In this document: positions 46,278 through 54,187 of the stretch, piece by piece
Layout: every line of letters starts with the position of its first letter
Position numbering within the stretch: position 1 is the stretch's first letter
Source of the DNA: Pseudomonadota bacterium
Lineage (GTDB): Bacteria > Pseudomonadota > Gammaproteobacteria > Burkholderiales > Rhodocyclaceae
Direction of reading: 5' to 3'
NCBI GenBank assembly: GCA_018241695.1
Contig: JAFEDH010000007.1
Span: forward strand, 52,906 to 116,905
DNA length: 64,000 nt
The notes under the pieces: model-generated
Databases searched by the model: none
What the model was told of the DNA's origin: nothing
Seen by the model: the letters and a program-made list of their open reading frames with translations, nothing else
Made by a program: the position numbers and the translations under genes

Positions 46278-46337
46278 GTGGTCACCTCCGTGTTACCGCT
46301 GCCTTGATCATGCCCGCGTCCTGTCGGGCGCAAGAGG

Positions 46338-46682
46338 TTACAGCGGGCTGGCGTAGGCTTTTTCGATACGGCGATGCTGGCGACGCGCGCCGAGAAACTG
46401 ACGCAGATGTTCCATGCGTGGTTCGGTGTGACGGCGCACTTCGGCATCGTCGTCCAGTATCTTCTGGATCAGGGAACGCTTGAGCTCGATTTCGGCCGAT
46501 GAGAGAAGATCATTGGCTGCCGGGAGTGCCTCCAGGGAAAATCGCAACATCCGTACCGATTTTTCCAGCTGGACCAACTGATCCCAGTCATTGGCACGAG
46601 CAGCATCGGCCATGCGGCCCGAAAGCGCTCCCATGGTGGAGTAGATTTCGATTTGGGATTGCATGTCCGCAATGGTAGGCAT
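46338..46682 (-). CDS. fliT: FliT-like flagellar chaperone
   Basis: 114 aa from ATG 46682, sharing one base with the fliS stop (TGATG). It is a short helical protein with IEIYSTMGALSGRMADAARANDWDQLVQLEKSVRMLRFSLEAL and a basic tail. Position after fliD-fliS and size fit FliT, the chaperone of the filament cap FliD. The sequence family is weakly conserved, so the call rests partly on context. Confidence 0.78.
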   Translation of the reverse strand: MPTIADMQSQIEIYSTMGALSGRMADAARANDWDQLVQLEKSVRMLRFSLEALPAANDLLSSAEIELKRSLIQKILDDDAEVRRHTEPRMEHLRQFLGARRQHRRIEKAYASPL

Positions 46683-47101
46683 CAAGCGGGCTCCCCGGTA
46701 GCAGAAAGAGCGGCCGAATCCTTTGCCAACTCTTCCCAGCCGGATCTGATTTCCTTCAGCAATCCCTCAGCCTCGGCTACGGCCTCCGGATTATTGCTGA
46801 TGTTGGCGGAAACCAGGATTCGGACCATGTAGTCGTACAGGGCCCCCAGGTTGGTGGCAAGCTCCCCGCCTGCCTCGTAATCGAGGCAGGCGTGCAGGCC
46901 GTTGCTGATAATCTCGATGGCGTGGGAAATCTCTTGCCCCTTTTGGGGAATATCTCCTGTCGCCATGAAGCTCCTGGCCTTGGCCATGGACAACAACGCG
47001 CCATCCAGCAACATCAGGATCAATTCGTGCGGACTGGCGCTGGTGATGCCGGTTTCAAGCCCGACGTTCCGGTAAGCGGCAGAACGATGATGTGTATTCA
47101 T
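46682..47101 (-). CDS. fliS: Flagellin export chaperone FliS
   Basis: 139 aa. It has SAAYRNVGLETGITSASPHELILMLLDGALLSMAKARSFM, then ISHAIEIISNGLHACLDYEAGGELATNLGALYDYMVRILVSANISNNPEAV, both diagnostic. FliS binds the C-terminus of flagellin and prevents early polymerisation. It lies 17 nt after fliD. A perfect 10-bp hairpin with a 4-nt loop (46868-46891) lies inside the coding sequence. Confidence 0.94.
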   Translation of the reverse strand: MNTHHRSAAYRNVGLETGITSASPHELILMLLDGALLSMAKARSFMATGDIPQKGQEISHAIEIISNGLHACLDYEAGGELATNLGALYDYMVRILVSANISNNPEAVAEAEGLLKEIRSGWEELAKDSAALSATGEPA

Positions 47102-47118
47102 GGCTGACGGGAAACCGA

Positions 47119-48555
47119 TCAGTTCGATTGTTTGGATGAGGACAGGCTCGGCAGGTTGGCCAGTTGTTGTGTCAGGAATGTACTGGTCGAGTTCATTTGC
47201 GCTACGAGAGCGTCAAGTGCGTTGAACTGGTCACGATAACGTTTTTCGATGTCAGCCAGGCGAAGATTGAACGCATCCCGCTGCTTGCCGATATCCTGGA
47301 TGGAACTTCTGTAGCCATTGGTTCGTGCGGCGATGATGCCCGTGCTGCTGGTCATGTCGGCGAGGGCTGACTGGAACTGGGTGGCGATTCCCACTTTGCC
47401 GGCAGTGGTGGCCGAGAAAAAGGCGGCAACATCCTTGGATGGGTCGTTCAGCGCAGTGGAAAGTTTGTTGCTGTCGAGCTTCAGCGTACCGTCCTTCTGC
47501 ACCGAGATTCCAATATCGGAGAGCGTGCGCAGGCTTCCCGGATTGCCGCCGACTACGGTCGATATCAATGATGACAGGCGGGACTGGATATCCAGAACCG
47601 TACTGTCTCCGGTCAGAATGGAGCCTTTCTTGTTGGTGGCATCATAGGCCGTCATGGTCTTGATCTGGCCGACCGCCCCGTTATATGCATTGACGAAGGC
47701 ACTGGCTGCAGACTGAATCGCACTGGTGTTTCTGGCTACCGCCAGTTGGGCGCTGCTACCCTCCTTGGACAGGGTCAGCGTAACGCCATTGATAACGTCG
47801 GTGATCGTGTTGCTCGAACGTGTGATGGCCAGGCCATTGACCGAAAACGAGGCATTGTCCGGGGGGCGAATCTGCGACATGGTCGCCGTATTGGTACCGG
47901 TATAACCCAAATCAAGAAGGCTTTGCACGACTCCGGGGGCGGTGGGTGTTCCTCCAGTCCCGGTTTCGGTGGCCGAGATACGGATGTTGCCTGCGGCCCC
48001 GGTGGTGTTGGCATTGAACACAAGGCGGTTGGTCGTGCCATCGTTAATGATGCTTGCAGTGACACCGGCATTCGCCCCGTTGATAGCGTTCTGAATGTCG
48101 GTCAGCGTGCTGCCATCGGCAATGGTGACGTTGGTCGTCGTTCCTCCCACGCCATTCGTTGAGCCGATCTGGATCGCGAGCGTACCCCCCTTGAATGTAT
48201 CGGCCATGCTGTAGGCCCGGCCGGTACTGAGCACCTGGGCTTTGGCCAGGGTATTGACCGAAATGTCATATGTCCCCGCAGAGGCCGTGTTGGTGGTGCT
48301 CGCGGTATAGACGCTGGTATCGGATACATTTGCGGTCAGTCCGGAGAAAGTCCCCGGGGTGGCCAGCGTCTGTGCTGCCGATTGCAGGGTGGCCAGAGTG
48401 CTGGTCAGGGAGCCAAAGGCGGAGATTTTTGCCTGATAGCTGGCTTCGTCCGTGGCCATTTTGGCCAGCGGTGCGCTTTCAGCCTGCATCAACTTGGTCA
48501 CCAGACCATTGATGTCGAGGCCCGAGCCTATTCCGGGGGAGGTAAGTGCGGCCAT
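47119..48555 (-). CDS. fliD: Filament cap protein FliD (HAP2)
   Basis: 478 aa. The N-terminus has SPGIGSGLDINGLVTKLMQAESAPL. The middle contains flagellin IN-type segments (SFSVNGLAITRSSNTITDVINGVTLTL). The C-terminal half has LRTLSDIGISVQKDGTLKLDSNKLSTAL and a coiled tail. It caps the filament and folds incoming flagellin. It is transcribed from the sigma-28 promoter at 48588-48614, with fliS and fliT behind it. Confidence 0.95.
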   Translation of the reverse strand: MAALTSPGIGSGLDINGLVTKLMQAESAPLAKMATDEASYQAKISAFGSLTSTLATLQSAAQTLATPGTFSGLTANVSDTSVYTASTTNTASAGTYDISVNTLAKAQVLSTGRAYSMADTFKGGTLAIQIGSTNGVGGTTTNVTIADGSTLTDIQNAINGANAGVTASIINDGTTNRLVFNANTTGAAGNIRISATETGTGGTPTAPGVVQSLLDLGYTGTNTATMSQIRPPDNASFSVNGLAITRSSNTITDVINGVTLTLSKEGSSAQLAVARNTSAIQSAASAFVNAYNGAVGQIKTMTAYDATNKKGSILTGDSTVLDIQSRLSSLISTVVGGNPGSLRTLSDIGISVQKDGTLKLDSNKLSTALNDPSKDVAAFFSATTAGKVGIATQFQSALADMTSSTGIIAARTNGYRSSIQDIGKQRDAFNLRLADIEKRYRDQFNALDALVAQMNSTSTFLTQQLANLPSLSSSKQSN

Positions 48556-48587
48556 ATCAGGTCTTCTCTATCGGTTGATACAACGCG

Positions 48588-48614
48588 TTAACGGCTACTG
48601 CCTGGAAAACTATA
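48588..48614 (-). promoter_or_regulatory. Sigma-28 promoter for fliD-fliS-fliT
   Basis: On the minus strand TATAGTTT-N11-GCCGTTAA, each box seven of eight against TAAAGTTT-N11-GCCGATAA at exact spacing. It lies 33 nt before fliD. The -10 core CCGTTA is shared with the flgM and fliC promoters. Confidence 0.82.
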
Positions 48615-48744
48615 GCCTATTAGAAGCGCTTGAGCAGCCTGTGTCGGCAATGTGGACGAGAGCAATGCGTTCCCGTAACGCTGTTTGGAGTGTTATGCCG
48701 GCTCGAACCCCATTGATCGCGCCCTGGTTGCCAAAGGTGGGCAG

Positions 48745-48783
48745 TACAAAAACAACGCACCCGGCCAGGAAATCCGGGCCGGG
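48745..48783 (-). terminator. Probable terminator after flaG
   Basis: Inverted repeat CCCGGCC/GGCCGGG (48760-48766 and 48777-48783) with an inner GGA/TCC pairing. On the minus strand it is followed, after a few bases, by TTGTTTTTG. It lies 37 nt after flaG and before the fliD promoter, so it separates the fliC-flaG and fliD units. Confidence 0.6.
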
Positions 48784-48819
48784 CAGCGGCTAAAACGTAC
48801 GTCGGGCTGGCTGTGCTGC

Positions 48820-49188
48820 CTAAGCCTTTTGTGGCAGCAACAGGCTTTGCATCTGCTCGATGGAACGAGCGATTTCGAGGGCTTCTTTCGATGGAATCTG
48901 GCGAATCATGGCGCCCGTCTGGGTATCCGTGATTTTGACGATGGTTTCTCCGGTGGAGGAATCCAACGAAAACGCCAGGCTGTTGGGGACATGCACCTCC
49001 ACCTGTCGCCTCATGCTTTCGACGGCTTCCTGCAACTGCTGCGGGTGCTGGGCGGATTGTGCCGGACCTGCCGGCGCAGCGGACGAGACATTTGAAACGG
49101 ATGGCGACGGGGCGGCGTATTCGGCGGACGTTACCGCTGCCGCCATGGTGTAGGCCGGTGCTACGCTGCCGATTGTCGTAACTGCCAT
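48820..49188 (-). CDS. flaG: FlaG family protein
   Basis: 122 aa. The C-terminal half is typical FlaG: VHVPNSLAFSLDSSTGETIVKITDTQTGAMIRQIPSKEALEIARSIEQM. The N-terminal 50 residues are Ala/Ser-rich. FlaG affects filament length in Pseudomonas and Campylobacter. It lies 70 nt after fliC, presumably under the same sigma-28 promoter. Confidence 0.92.
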   Translation of the reverse strand: MAVTTIGSVAPAYTMAAAVTSAEYAAPSPSVSNVSSAAPAGPAQSAQHPQQLQEAVESMRRQVEVHVPNSLAFSLDSSTGETIVKITDTQTGAMIRQIPSKEALEIARSIEQMQSLLLPQKA

Positions 49189-49258
49189 GACAATTCTCCT
49201 CGTACAAACCGCAGAAGGGAGAAATCCCTCCCGCGGCCTAGATCATGATGATGGTGAC

Positions 49259-51142
49259 TTAGCCCTTGAGCAGGGAGAGGACCATGTTTGGCAGCGAATT
49301 TGCTTGAGCGAGCATTGCGACACCGGCCTGCTGGAGGATCTGGGCGCGAGTCAGATTGGCGGTTTCCTGGGCGAAATCGGCATCCTGGATGCGGCTGCGT
49401 GCGGCCGAGAGGTTTTCGGAACTGACGGCAAGGCTTGATACGGTGGCCTCGAAGCGGTTCTGGTAGGCACCCAGACTGGCGCGCTGGGAGTTCACCTGGG
49501 AAAGTGTGGCATCGATGACCGTAATCGCCAGGTTGGCGCCCGCCAGCGAAGCGATGCTGACGTTGGAGAGCTGGGAAAGGCTGGAAGTGAAACTGCCCAG
49601 GCCGCCATCGGCGAGACCGGTTCCGGAACCGGTGAGGGTGAAATTCTGGGAAGCACTCAGGCTCAGCGTGCCGCCGGTGGTTTCGTAGGCGTTGCCGGCG
49701 AGGGTGCCATCGCTGCCGGTGGCATTGAGCGTGACGGTGGCCGTGGAGGCAGCGACGGTGCGGCCGACGGTGGCCGCGAGACCGGCACGGGTATCGGTCA
49801 GGGTGACGGTGGCGGCGCCGGCTGCCGAGAGGGGGGCCAGGGCCGCTGCAGTGAGCGTATTGGCCTTGGCGGCATTGAAGGCATTGACGAGCGATGTGCC
49901 CGACGAGGCGGCGGTGGCGGCGCTGATATCGGTCGAAACGGTCACATGGGTCGCATCGACCACCGTGTAGGCATCCGGATTGCCGGCGCCGGCATCGGCA
50001 TAGGTGAAGGTGACACCATTGATTGTGACCGTGTTGCCCACAGCGGCGGCGGCACCGAAAGCGACGGTGGAGGTACCGATGGTGGCGGCGGCATTGCCAA
50101 CGTTGAGATCGGATGCCTTGAGGCCGGTGGCGTTGAGCACCTGGGCGACGCCGCTGGCGGTGGCGGTACCGGCCTGGAGCTTGATGTCGCGACCATCGGA
50201 GGCTGTGAGCGAGAGCGCACCGGAGGTGGTGCTGTAAGTTGCGGTGACCCCGGTCTGGTTGCTGATCAGGTTAATGGCGGCGGCCGCATTCTGACCCTGG
50301 CCGACGGCAGTGGTAGCTGCGGCGATGGGACCGACATTGACGCCGTTGATGGTCAGGCCGCCATTGGCGAGAGATGAATTGGCGGTGGGGCCGCTCCCTG
50401 CAACCGACGTGGAAGCTGTGGCATTGACACCGGTCTGGGAAGACTTGGCGTTGATGGCCAGCGCTTTGGCTGCAGCACTGCCAGCGGACCAGCCGGCCTG
50501 GGTAGTATCGGCGACCGAGGCGCCAATACTGATGCCGTTGATCGAGATGGTGGAGGATGCGGTCCATGCGTTGGGTGCTGCGCCGTTGGTGACGGTAGTG
50601 GGCAGCACGGAGGCGCTGGTACCACCCCAGGCACCCAGGCTGGTGGTGGTGGCACCCGTCAGGGACATGCTGATGGTCTGGTTGGCATTGGCACCGACCT
50701 GGAATTGCTGGGCGGAGAAGGAGCCATCGAGAAGGTTGAGACCGTTGAACTGGGTGGTCTGGGCGACGCGCTGGATTTCCGCCAGCAGCTGCTGGGTTTC
50801 GGCGTTCAGCGCGCTACGGTCGGAAGCGGAGTTCGTGGAATTCGCCGACTGGACGGAGAGTTCGCGCATCCGCTGGAGGGAGGTGCCGATGGCGGCGAGG
50901 GCGCCTTCGGCAGTCTGCGCCAGGGAGATGCCGTCGTTGGCATTGCGGGCAGCCTGGTTGAGGCCACGGATCTGGGCAGTCATCCGGTCGGAAATGGCCA
51001 GGCCGGCGGCATCGTCCTTCGCGCTGTTGATGCGCAGACCCGAAGAAAGCCGCTGCAACGCGGTCTGCAGCGACATCTGGGATGTCATCAGATTGCGCTG
51101 GGCATTGAGCGATGGGATGTTGGTGTTGACGACCTGTGCCAT
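49259..51142 (-). CDS. fliC: Flagellin FliC
   Basis: 627 aa from ATG 51142 with AGGAG upstream; the longer frame to 51187 is discarded. The N-terminal D0/D1 region MAQVVNTNIPSLNAQRNLMTSQMSLQTALQRLSSGLRINSAKDDAAGLAISDRM and the C-terminal LGAYQNRFEATVSSLAVSSENLSAARSRIQDADFAQETANLTRAQILQQAGVAMLAQANSLPNMVLSLLKG are canonical. The roughly 360-residue central surface part is Ala/Thr/Val-rich, with flagellin IN-like segments (LTINGVNVGPIAAATTAVGQGQNAAAAINLI) and no cysteine. It is the only flagellin gene in the window. Confidence 0.97.
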   Translation of the reverse strand: MAQVVNTNIPSLNAQRNLMTSQMSLQTALQRLSSGLRINSAKDDAAGLAISDRMTAQIRGLNQAARNANDGISLAQTAEGALAAIGTSLQRMRELSVQSANSTNSASDRSALNAETQQLLAEIQRVAQTTQFNGLNLLDGSFSAQQFQVGANANQTISMSLTGATTTSLGAWGGTSASVLPTTVTNGAAPNAWTASSTISINGISIGASVADTTQAGWSAGSAAAKALAINAKSSQTGVNATASTSVAGSGPTANSSLANGGLTINGVNVGPIAAATTAVGQGQNAAAAINLISNQTGVTATYSTTSGALSLTASDGRDIKLQAGTATASGVAQVLNATGLKASDLNVGNAAATIGTSTVAFGAAAAVGNTVTINGVTFTYADAGAGNPDAYTVVDATHVTVSTDISAATAASSGTSLVNAFNAAKANTLTAAALAPLSAAGAATVTLTDTRAGLAATVGRTVAASTATVTLNATGSDGTLAGNAYETTGGTLSLSASQNFTLTGSGTGLADGGLGSFTSSLSQLSNVSIASLAGANLAITVIDATLSQVNSQRASLGAYQNRFEATVSSLAVSSENLSAARSRIQDADFAQETANLTRAQILQQAGVAMLAQANSLPNMVLSLLKG

Positions 51143-51235
51143 TTTGCGACTCCTTTTCAGAGGAAAAGCCACGTTGGTTGCCAACAACTGGCCGCCAACC
51201 GGGTTTGGGGGCAGCGCATGCTGCCTACAGCCTCT

Positions 51236-51262
51236 GTAACGGAGCCGGGCCGGAAAACTTTA
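51236..51262 (-). promoter_or_regulatory. Sigma-28 promoter for fliC
   Basis: On the minus strand TAAAGTTT-N11-TCCGTTAC. The -35 box is perfect, and the -10 box matches five of eight against GCCGATAA but closely matches the flgM promoter. It lies about 94 nt before the fliC ATG. The leader contains a small GCAGC/GCTGC stem-loop at 51211-51224. Confidence 0.8.
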
Positions 51263-51319
51263 GCGAATTTTTCGGTTTCCCCTTCCGGCCTGGGGCTTCA
51301 TCTTGCAGCTTGCCATTGC

Positions 51320-51517
51320 TCAGGCAAAGGTATCGACCCGATTTCCCAGGTTGGATGGGTTGTTGTATTGCCGGGCAGCTTCCTGGGTTTGCTGCACCTG
51401 TTGCTGGGCCTGGCGTCGGGCTTCCGACGTTGTGTGATTCGCCTGGTCCGGTGCGGAAGGGGGTTGCTGGGGGAGACCCTGTGGTGGAGAGGCGGCAAGG
51501 GATGATGAAACTTGCAT
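51320..51517 (-). CDS. Small Gln/Pro/Ala-rich protein with a FliK-like DTFA tail
   Basis: 65 aa from ATG 51517, with GAGGAA upstream. It is low in complexity (PPQGLPQQPPSAPDQ, then RRQAQQQVQQTQEAARQ) and ends NRVDTFA. FliK (28700) ends LIDTFA, and the genes share the DNA string CTCAGGCAAAGGTATCGA across the stop. A sigma-54-like promoter lies upstream. I do not recognise a family. Position before fliC and the shared tail suggest a flagellum-linked or exported peptide. Confidence 0.65.
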   Translation of the reverse strand: MQVSSSLAASPPQGLPQQPPSAPDQANHTTSEARRQAQQQVQQTQEAARQYNNPSNLGNRVDTFA

Positions 51518-51547
51518 GACAGGATTCCTCGGTCAGGTGGCTGATTC

Positions 51548-51563
51548 AGCTTAGCGGTTGCCA
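51548..51563 (-). promoter_or_regulatory. Possible sigma-54 promoter for the 65-residue gene
   Basis: On the minus strand TGGCAACCGCTAAGCT has TGGCA at -24 and GC at -12 with correct 10-nt spacing, but AAGC replaces TTGC. The predicted start near 51537 is 20 nt before the gene. Confidence 0.45.
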
Positions 51564-51570
51564 AGTCTTC

Positions 51571-51593
51571 CGGCCAGAAAAACATTCTGGCCG
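51571..51593 (-). terminator. Hairpin after the KstD-like gene
   Basis: Perfect 9-bp arms CGGCCAGAA/TTCTGGCCG with loop AAACA, 20 nt past the stop of the reverse flavoprotein gene. There is no thymine run, so termination strength is uncertain. It marks the border between the flagellar island and the catabolic block. Confidence 0.5.
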
Positions 51594-51613
51594 GGCAAGA
51601 GGTTGGCAGTGAT

Positions 51614-53305
51614 TCAGACGTTGCACAGGTGCCGGGCCGCCCGGTAAGCGAAAGTCATGGCGGGGCCGAGGGTGGAGCCGGGGCCAGGGTAGGTGACCAG
51701 CAGGCCGGCGCTGGTATTCCCCACGGCATAGAGGCCGGAAATGGCCTCGCCATTGGTGTTCCGGACCCGGGCATCGGCATCGGTGACCAGGCCGCCGTTG
51801 GTGGCGAAATCCCCCAGTTCGATCTTCATGGCATAAAAGGGGGCTTCGACAATCGGCGCCAGGCAGGGGTTGGGGCTGATGCGGGGGTCGCCGTAGTAGC
51901 GGTCGTAGAGGGCCTCCCCGCGATTGAATTCCTCATCCTTGCCGGCCTGGGCGTAGCGGTTCATGTCGGCAATGGTTTTTTCCAGGCCCTTGACATCCAC
52001 ATCGATCTGGCGGGCCAGATCGGCGATGGTGTTCGCTTTGGCAATGAACTTGGATTCGAACCACTTCTTCGGCAATATGAAGTCGGGCCGCATCGAGCTT
52101 TTGAGCAGGGGACCGGTCAGGTAACTGCGGCGGAAGCGGGCATCAAACACCATGTAGGCCGGTGCGGAGGGATTTTCCGGTGTGTGGCGTGCAAAGGCTT
52201 CCAGCATCCAGGACATGTAGTTCTGGGATTCGTTGGCGATCCGGCGGCCATTTTTGTTTACTACGCAGGAGCCGGGATAGGATTTTTCGGTAATGGAAAG
52301 CTGGGGCAGCAGATCCGGGGCGCAGATGGTGGTGCACCACCAGGCGCTGTTCATGTTGGACAGGCGGGCACCGATCTTTTCGCCGGCGAGAATGGCGTCT
52401 CCGGTATTGCTCCAGGCGGCGGCGCTCCAGGCGGCATTGGTGGGTTTGGGCAGGTATTTCTCACGCATGGCCTGATTTTTCTCGAAACCGCCGGCGGCGA
52501 GGATCACACCGCGGGTGGCGCGAATGGCCATGCGCTTGCCGGCTTTTTCGACCACGGCGCCTTCCACCCGGCCGTTTTCATATACCAGGTCCACCAGTCG
52601 GGTATTGAGCCACAGGGGCAGGTCGCGATCCATCATCGATGCGCGCAGCCGGGCTATGCCGGCGGCGCCGCAGGTAATGCGGCGAGCCATCCGGGTCTTC
52701 AGACGCCAGGGAATGTCGAGCAGGTATTGCAGCACCAGCTTGGCGGCGAGGCTTTTCCAGCCGGGCAGGCCGGCATAGACCTCGTGGGCCTCGGCCTGGG
52801 TGATGCCGATCACCCCCTGGATGTACATCTGGTGATTGGTGGGCGTGAGGTTGTCCCATTCCTTGCCCAATTTTTCACCGGAAAAAGGCTCGGGTTCCAG
52901 GGAACGATGGCCGCTCTTGGCGCCAGGGGCATCGGAAAAATAGTCCGGATACATGGGCAGGTCCCGGTACTTGACCTGGGTCCGCTCGGTGAGAAAACTG
53001 AGCATTTCCGGCGCCGTCTTGAGATAGACGTCGATCAGTGAAGTATCGATCCGTTCATGAGGCAGCACGGCATGAAGATAGGCGCTGGCATCCTGCAGGG
53101 AATCCTGTGCGCCGGCAGCCTGTGCATACTGATTGCAGGGAATCCAGATGCCACCGCCCGAATAGGAACTGGTGCCACCGTATTTGTCGGCCTTTTCGAT
53201 GACTAGGGTATTTTTCGCGCCCATCTCGTAGCAGCACAGCGCAGCCGTCAGGCCACCATTGCCGGAGCCGACGATCAGGACGTCTACGGTCGTATCCCAG
53301 TTCAT
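51614..53305 (-). CDS. FAD-dependent 3-ketosteroid dehydrogenase-like protein (KstD family)
   Basis: 563 aa. The N-terminal FAD fold has VDVLIVGSGNGGLTAALCCYEMGAKNTLVIEKADKYGGTSSYSGGGIWIP. The C-terminal FAD part has FATNGGLVTDADARVRNTNGEAISGLYAVGNTSAGLLVTYPGPGSTLGPAMTFAYRAARH. The YPGPG string (Tyr near 539) matches the Tyr/Gly pair used in KstD catalysis. Members introduce a double bond into ring A of 3-ketosteroids (delta-1 or 4-ene enzymes). Exact regiochemistry cannot be read. It ends the reverse ABC-transporter block, 45 nt after the second permease. Confidence 0.8.
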   Translation of the reverse strand: MNWDTTVDVLIVGSGNGGLTAALCCYEMGAKNTLVIEKADKYGGTSSYSGGGIWIPCNQYAQAAGAQDSLQDASAYLHAVLPHERIDTSLIDVYLKTAPEMLSFLTERTQVKYRDLPMYPDYFSDAPGAKSGHRSLEPEPFSGEKLGKEWDNLTPTNHQMYIQGVIGITQAEAHEVYAGLPGWKSLAAKLVLQYLLDIPWRLKTRMARRITCGAAGIARLRASMMDRDLPLWLNTRLVDLVYENGRVEGAVVEKAGKRMAIRATRGVILAAGGFEKNQAMREKYLPKPTNAAWSAAAWSNTGDAILAGEKIGARLSNMNSAWWCTTICAPDLLPQLSITEKSYPGSCVVNKNGRRIANESQNYMSWMLEAFARHTPENPSAPAYMVFDARFRRSYLTGPLLKSSMRPDFILPKKWFESKFIAKANTIADLARQIDVDVKGLEKTIADMNRYAQAGKDEEFNRGEALYDRYYGDPRISPNPCLAPIVEAPFYAMKIELGDFATNGGLVTDADARVRNTNGEAISGLYAVGNTSAGLLVTYPGPGSTLGPAMTFAYRAARHLCNV

Positions 53306-53350
53306 GCTTTCCTGCCTCCTTTGTCATTTCTGAAATGATGGGTTTATCCC

Positions 53351-54187
53351 TCAAGTATATTCGGCGCCACGTCTGCCCGTGGCGATATGAATGCCCATGA
53401 TGGTGCCCAAAAGGGCGATACCGGGATAAATACTGATCCAGTACTGGCCGGCCAGCAGATACTGGAAACCGTTGGCCATCAGGAGGCCGAGTGATGGTTC
53501 GGTGACCGGTGCACCCAGTCCGAGGAAGGACAGAGTGGCTTCCAGGTTGATGGCGGCGGCAATCTGCAGGGGGAGCAGGGTCAGCAGGGGGGGCAGGCAG
53601 TTGGGCAGGATGTGTCGCAGGGAGATGCGCAGGGGATTCAGCCCCAGACCGCGGGCCGCGGTGATGTAGTCCTTGCCCAGTTCCACCAGGGCCGTGGCGC
53701 GGGTACTGCGGGCGAAGTAAGCCCATTGCACGGCGATCAGGGCGAGTACGACCTTGCCCAGCCCCGGGCCGAGCAGGGCCAGCAGCACCAGCGCCAGCAG
53801 CAGGGCGGGAAAGGAGAGTTGCAGGTCCGCGATGCGCATGATCAGGCCGTCGATGCGCCCACCGACCTGCGCCGCGATGAGGCCCAGCGGTACGCCCAGC
53901 AGGGCGCCACCGCCGCTGCCGGCCAGCCCCACGACCAGGCTGATGCGCAGGCCGTAGAGAATGGCGGAGAGCATGTCCCTGCCCTGTTCGTCGCTGCCCA
54001 GCAGATAGGTGAGCGTACCGGTACCGGCATGGCTGCCGGGAGGCAGGCGTGCATCGAGCAGGTCGAGGGTGACAAGATCGTAGGGGTTCTGGGGTGCAAG
54101 CCAAGGGGCGATGAGGGCTGCGAAGACCAGTGCGGCCAGGGGCAGCCAGGCGATCCGGGGCCATGCAAGGGGCTTGATGCTAGCCAT
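53351..54187 (-). CDS. ABC transporter permease (DppC/OppC type)
   Basis: 278 aa with about six membrane segments. GSDEQGRDMLSAILYGLRISLVVGLAG and the EAA loop ELGKDYITAARGLGLNPLRISLRHILPN are typical of the second permease of oligopeptide-type importers. The family's closing FNLLGDGLRDALDP-like end is replaced by GIHIATGRRGAEYT, so the C-terminus is atypical. It overlaps the first permease by 8 nt. Confidence 0.88.
   Translation of the reverse strand: MASIKPLAWPRIAWLPLAALVFAALIAPWLAPQNPYDLVTLDLLDARLPPGSHAGTGTLTYLLGSDEQGRDMLSAILYGLRISLVVGLAGSGGGALLGVPLGLIAAQVGGRIDGLIMRIADLQLSFPALLLALVLLALLGPGLGKVVLALIAVQWAYFARSTRATALVELGKDYITAARGLGLNPLRISLRHILPNCLPPLLTLLPLQIAAAINLEATLSFLGLGAPVTEPSLGLLMANGFQYLLAGQYWISIYPGIALLGTIMGIHIATGRRGAEYT

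Noticed and set aside
48625..48640. Possible sigma-54 element upstream of fliD (GG-N10-GC on the minus strand)
   Set aside because: Only the GG and GC match; a far better sigma-28 promoter lies closer to fliD.
49215..49231. AGGGA-GAAA-TCCCT hairpin between fliC and flaG as terminator
   Set aside because: Short stem, no thymine run; flaG needs readthrough from fliC.
51629..53041. 470-codon plus-strand frame opposite the KstD-like gene
   Set aside because: Gly/Val/Ala/His-rich shadow; the reverse gene has clear FAD and catalytic motifs.
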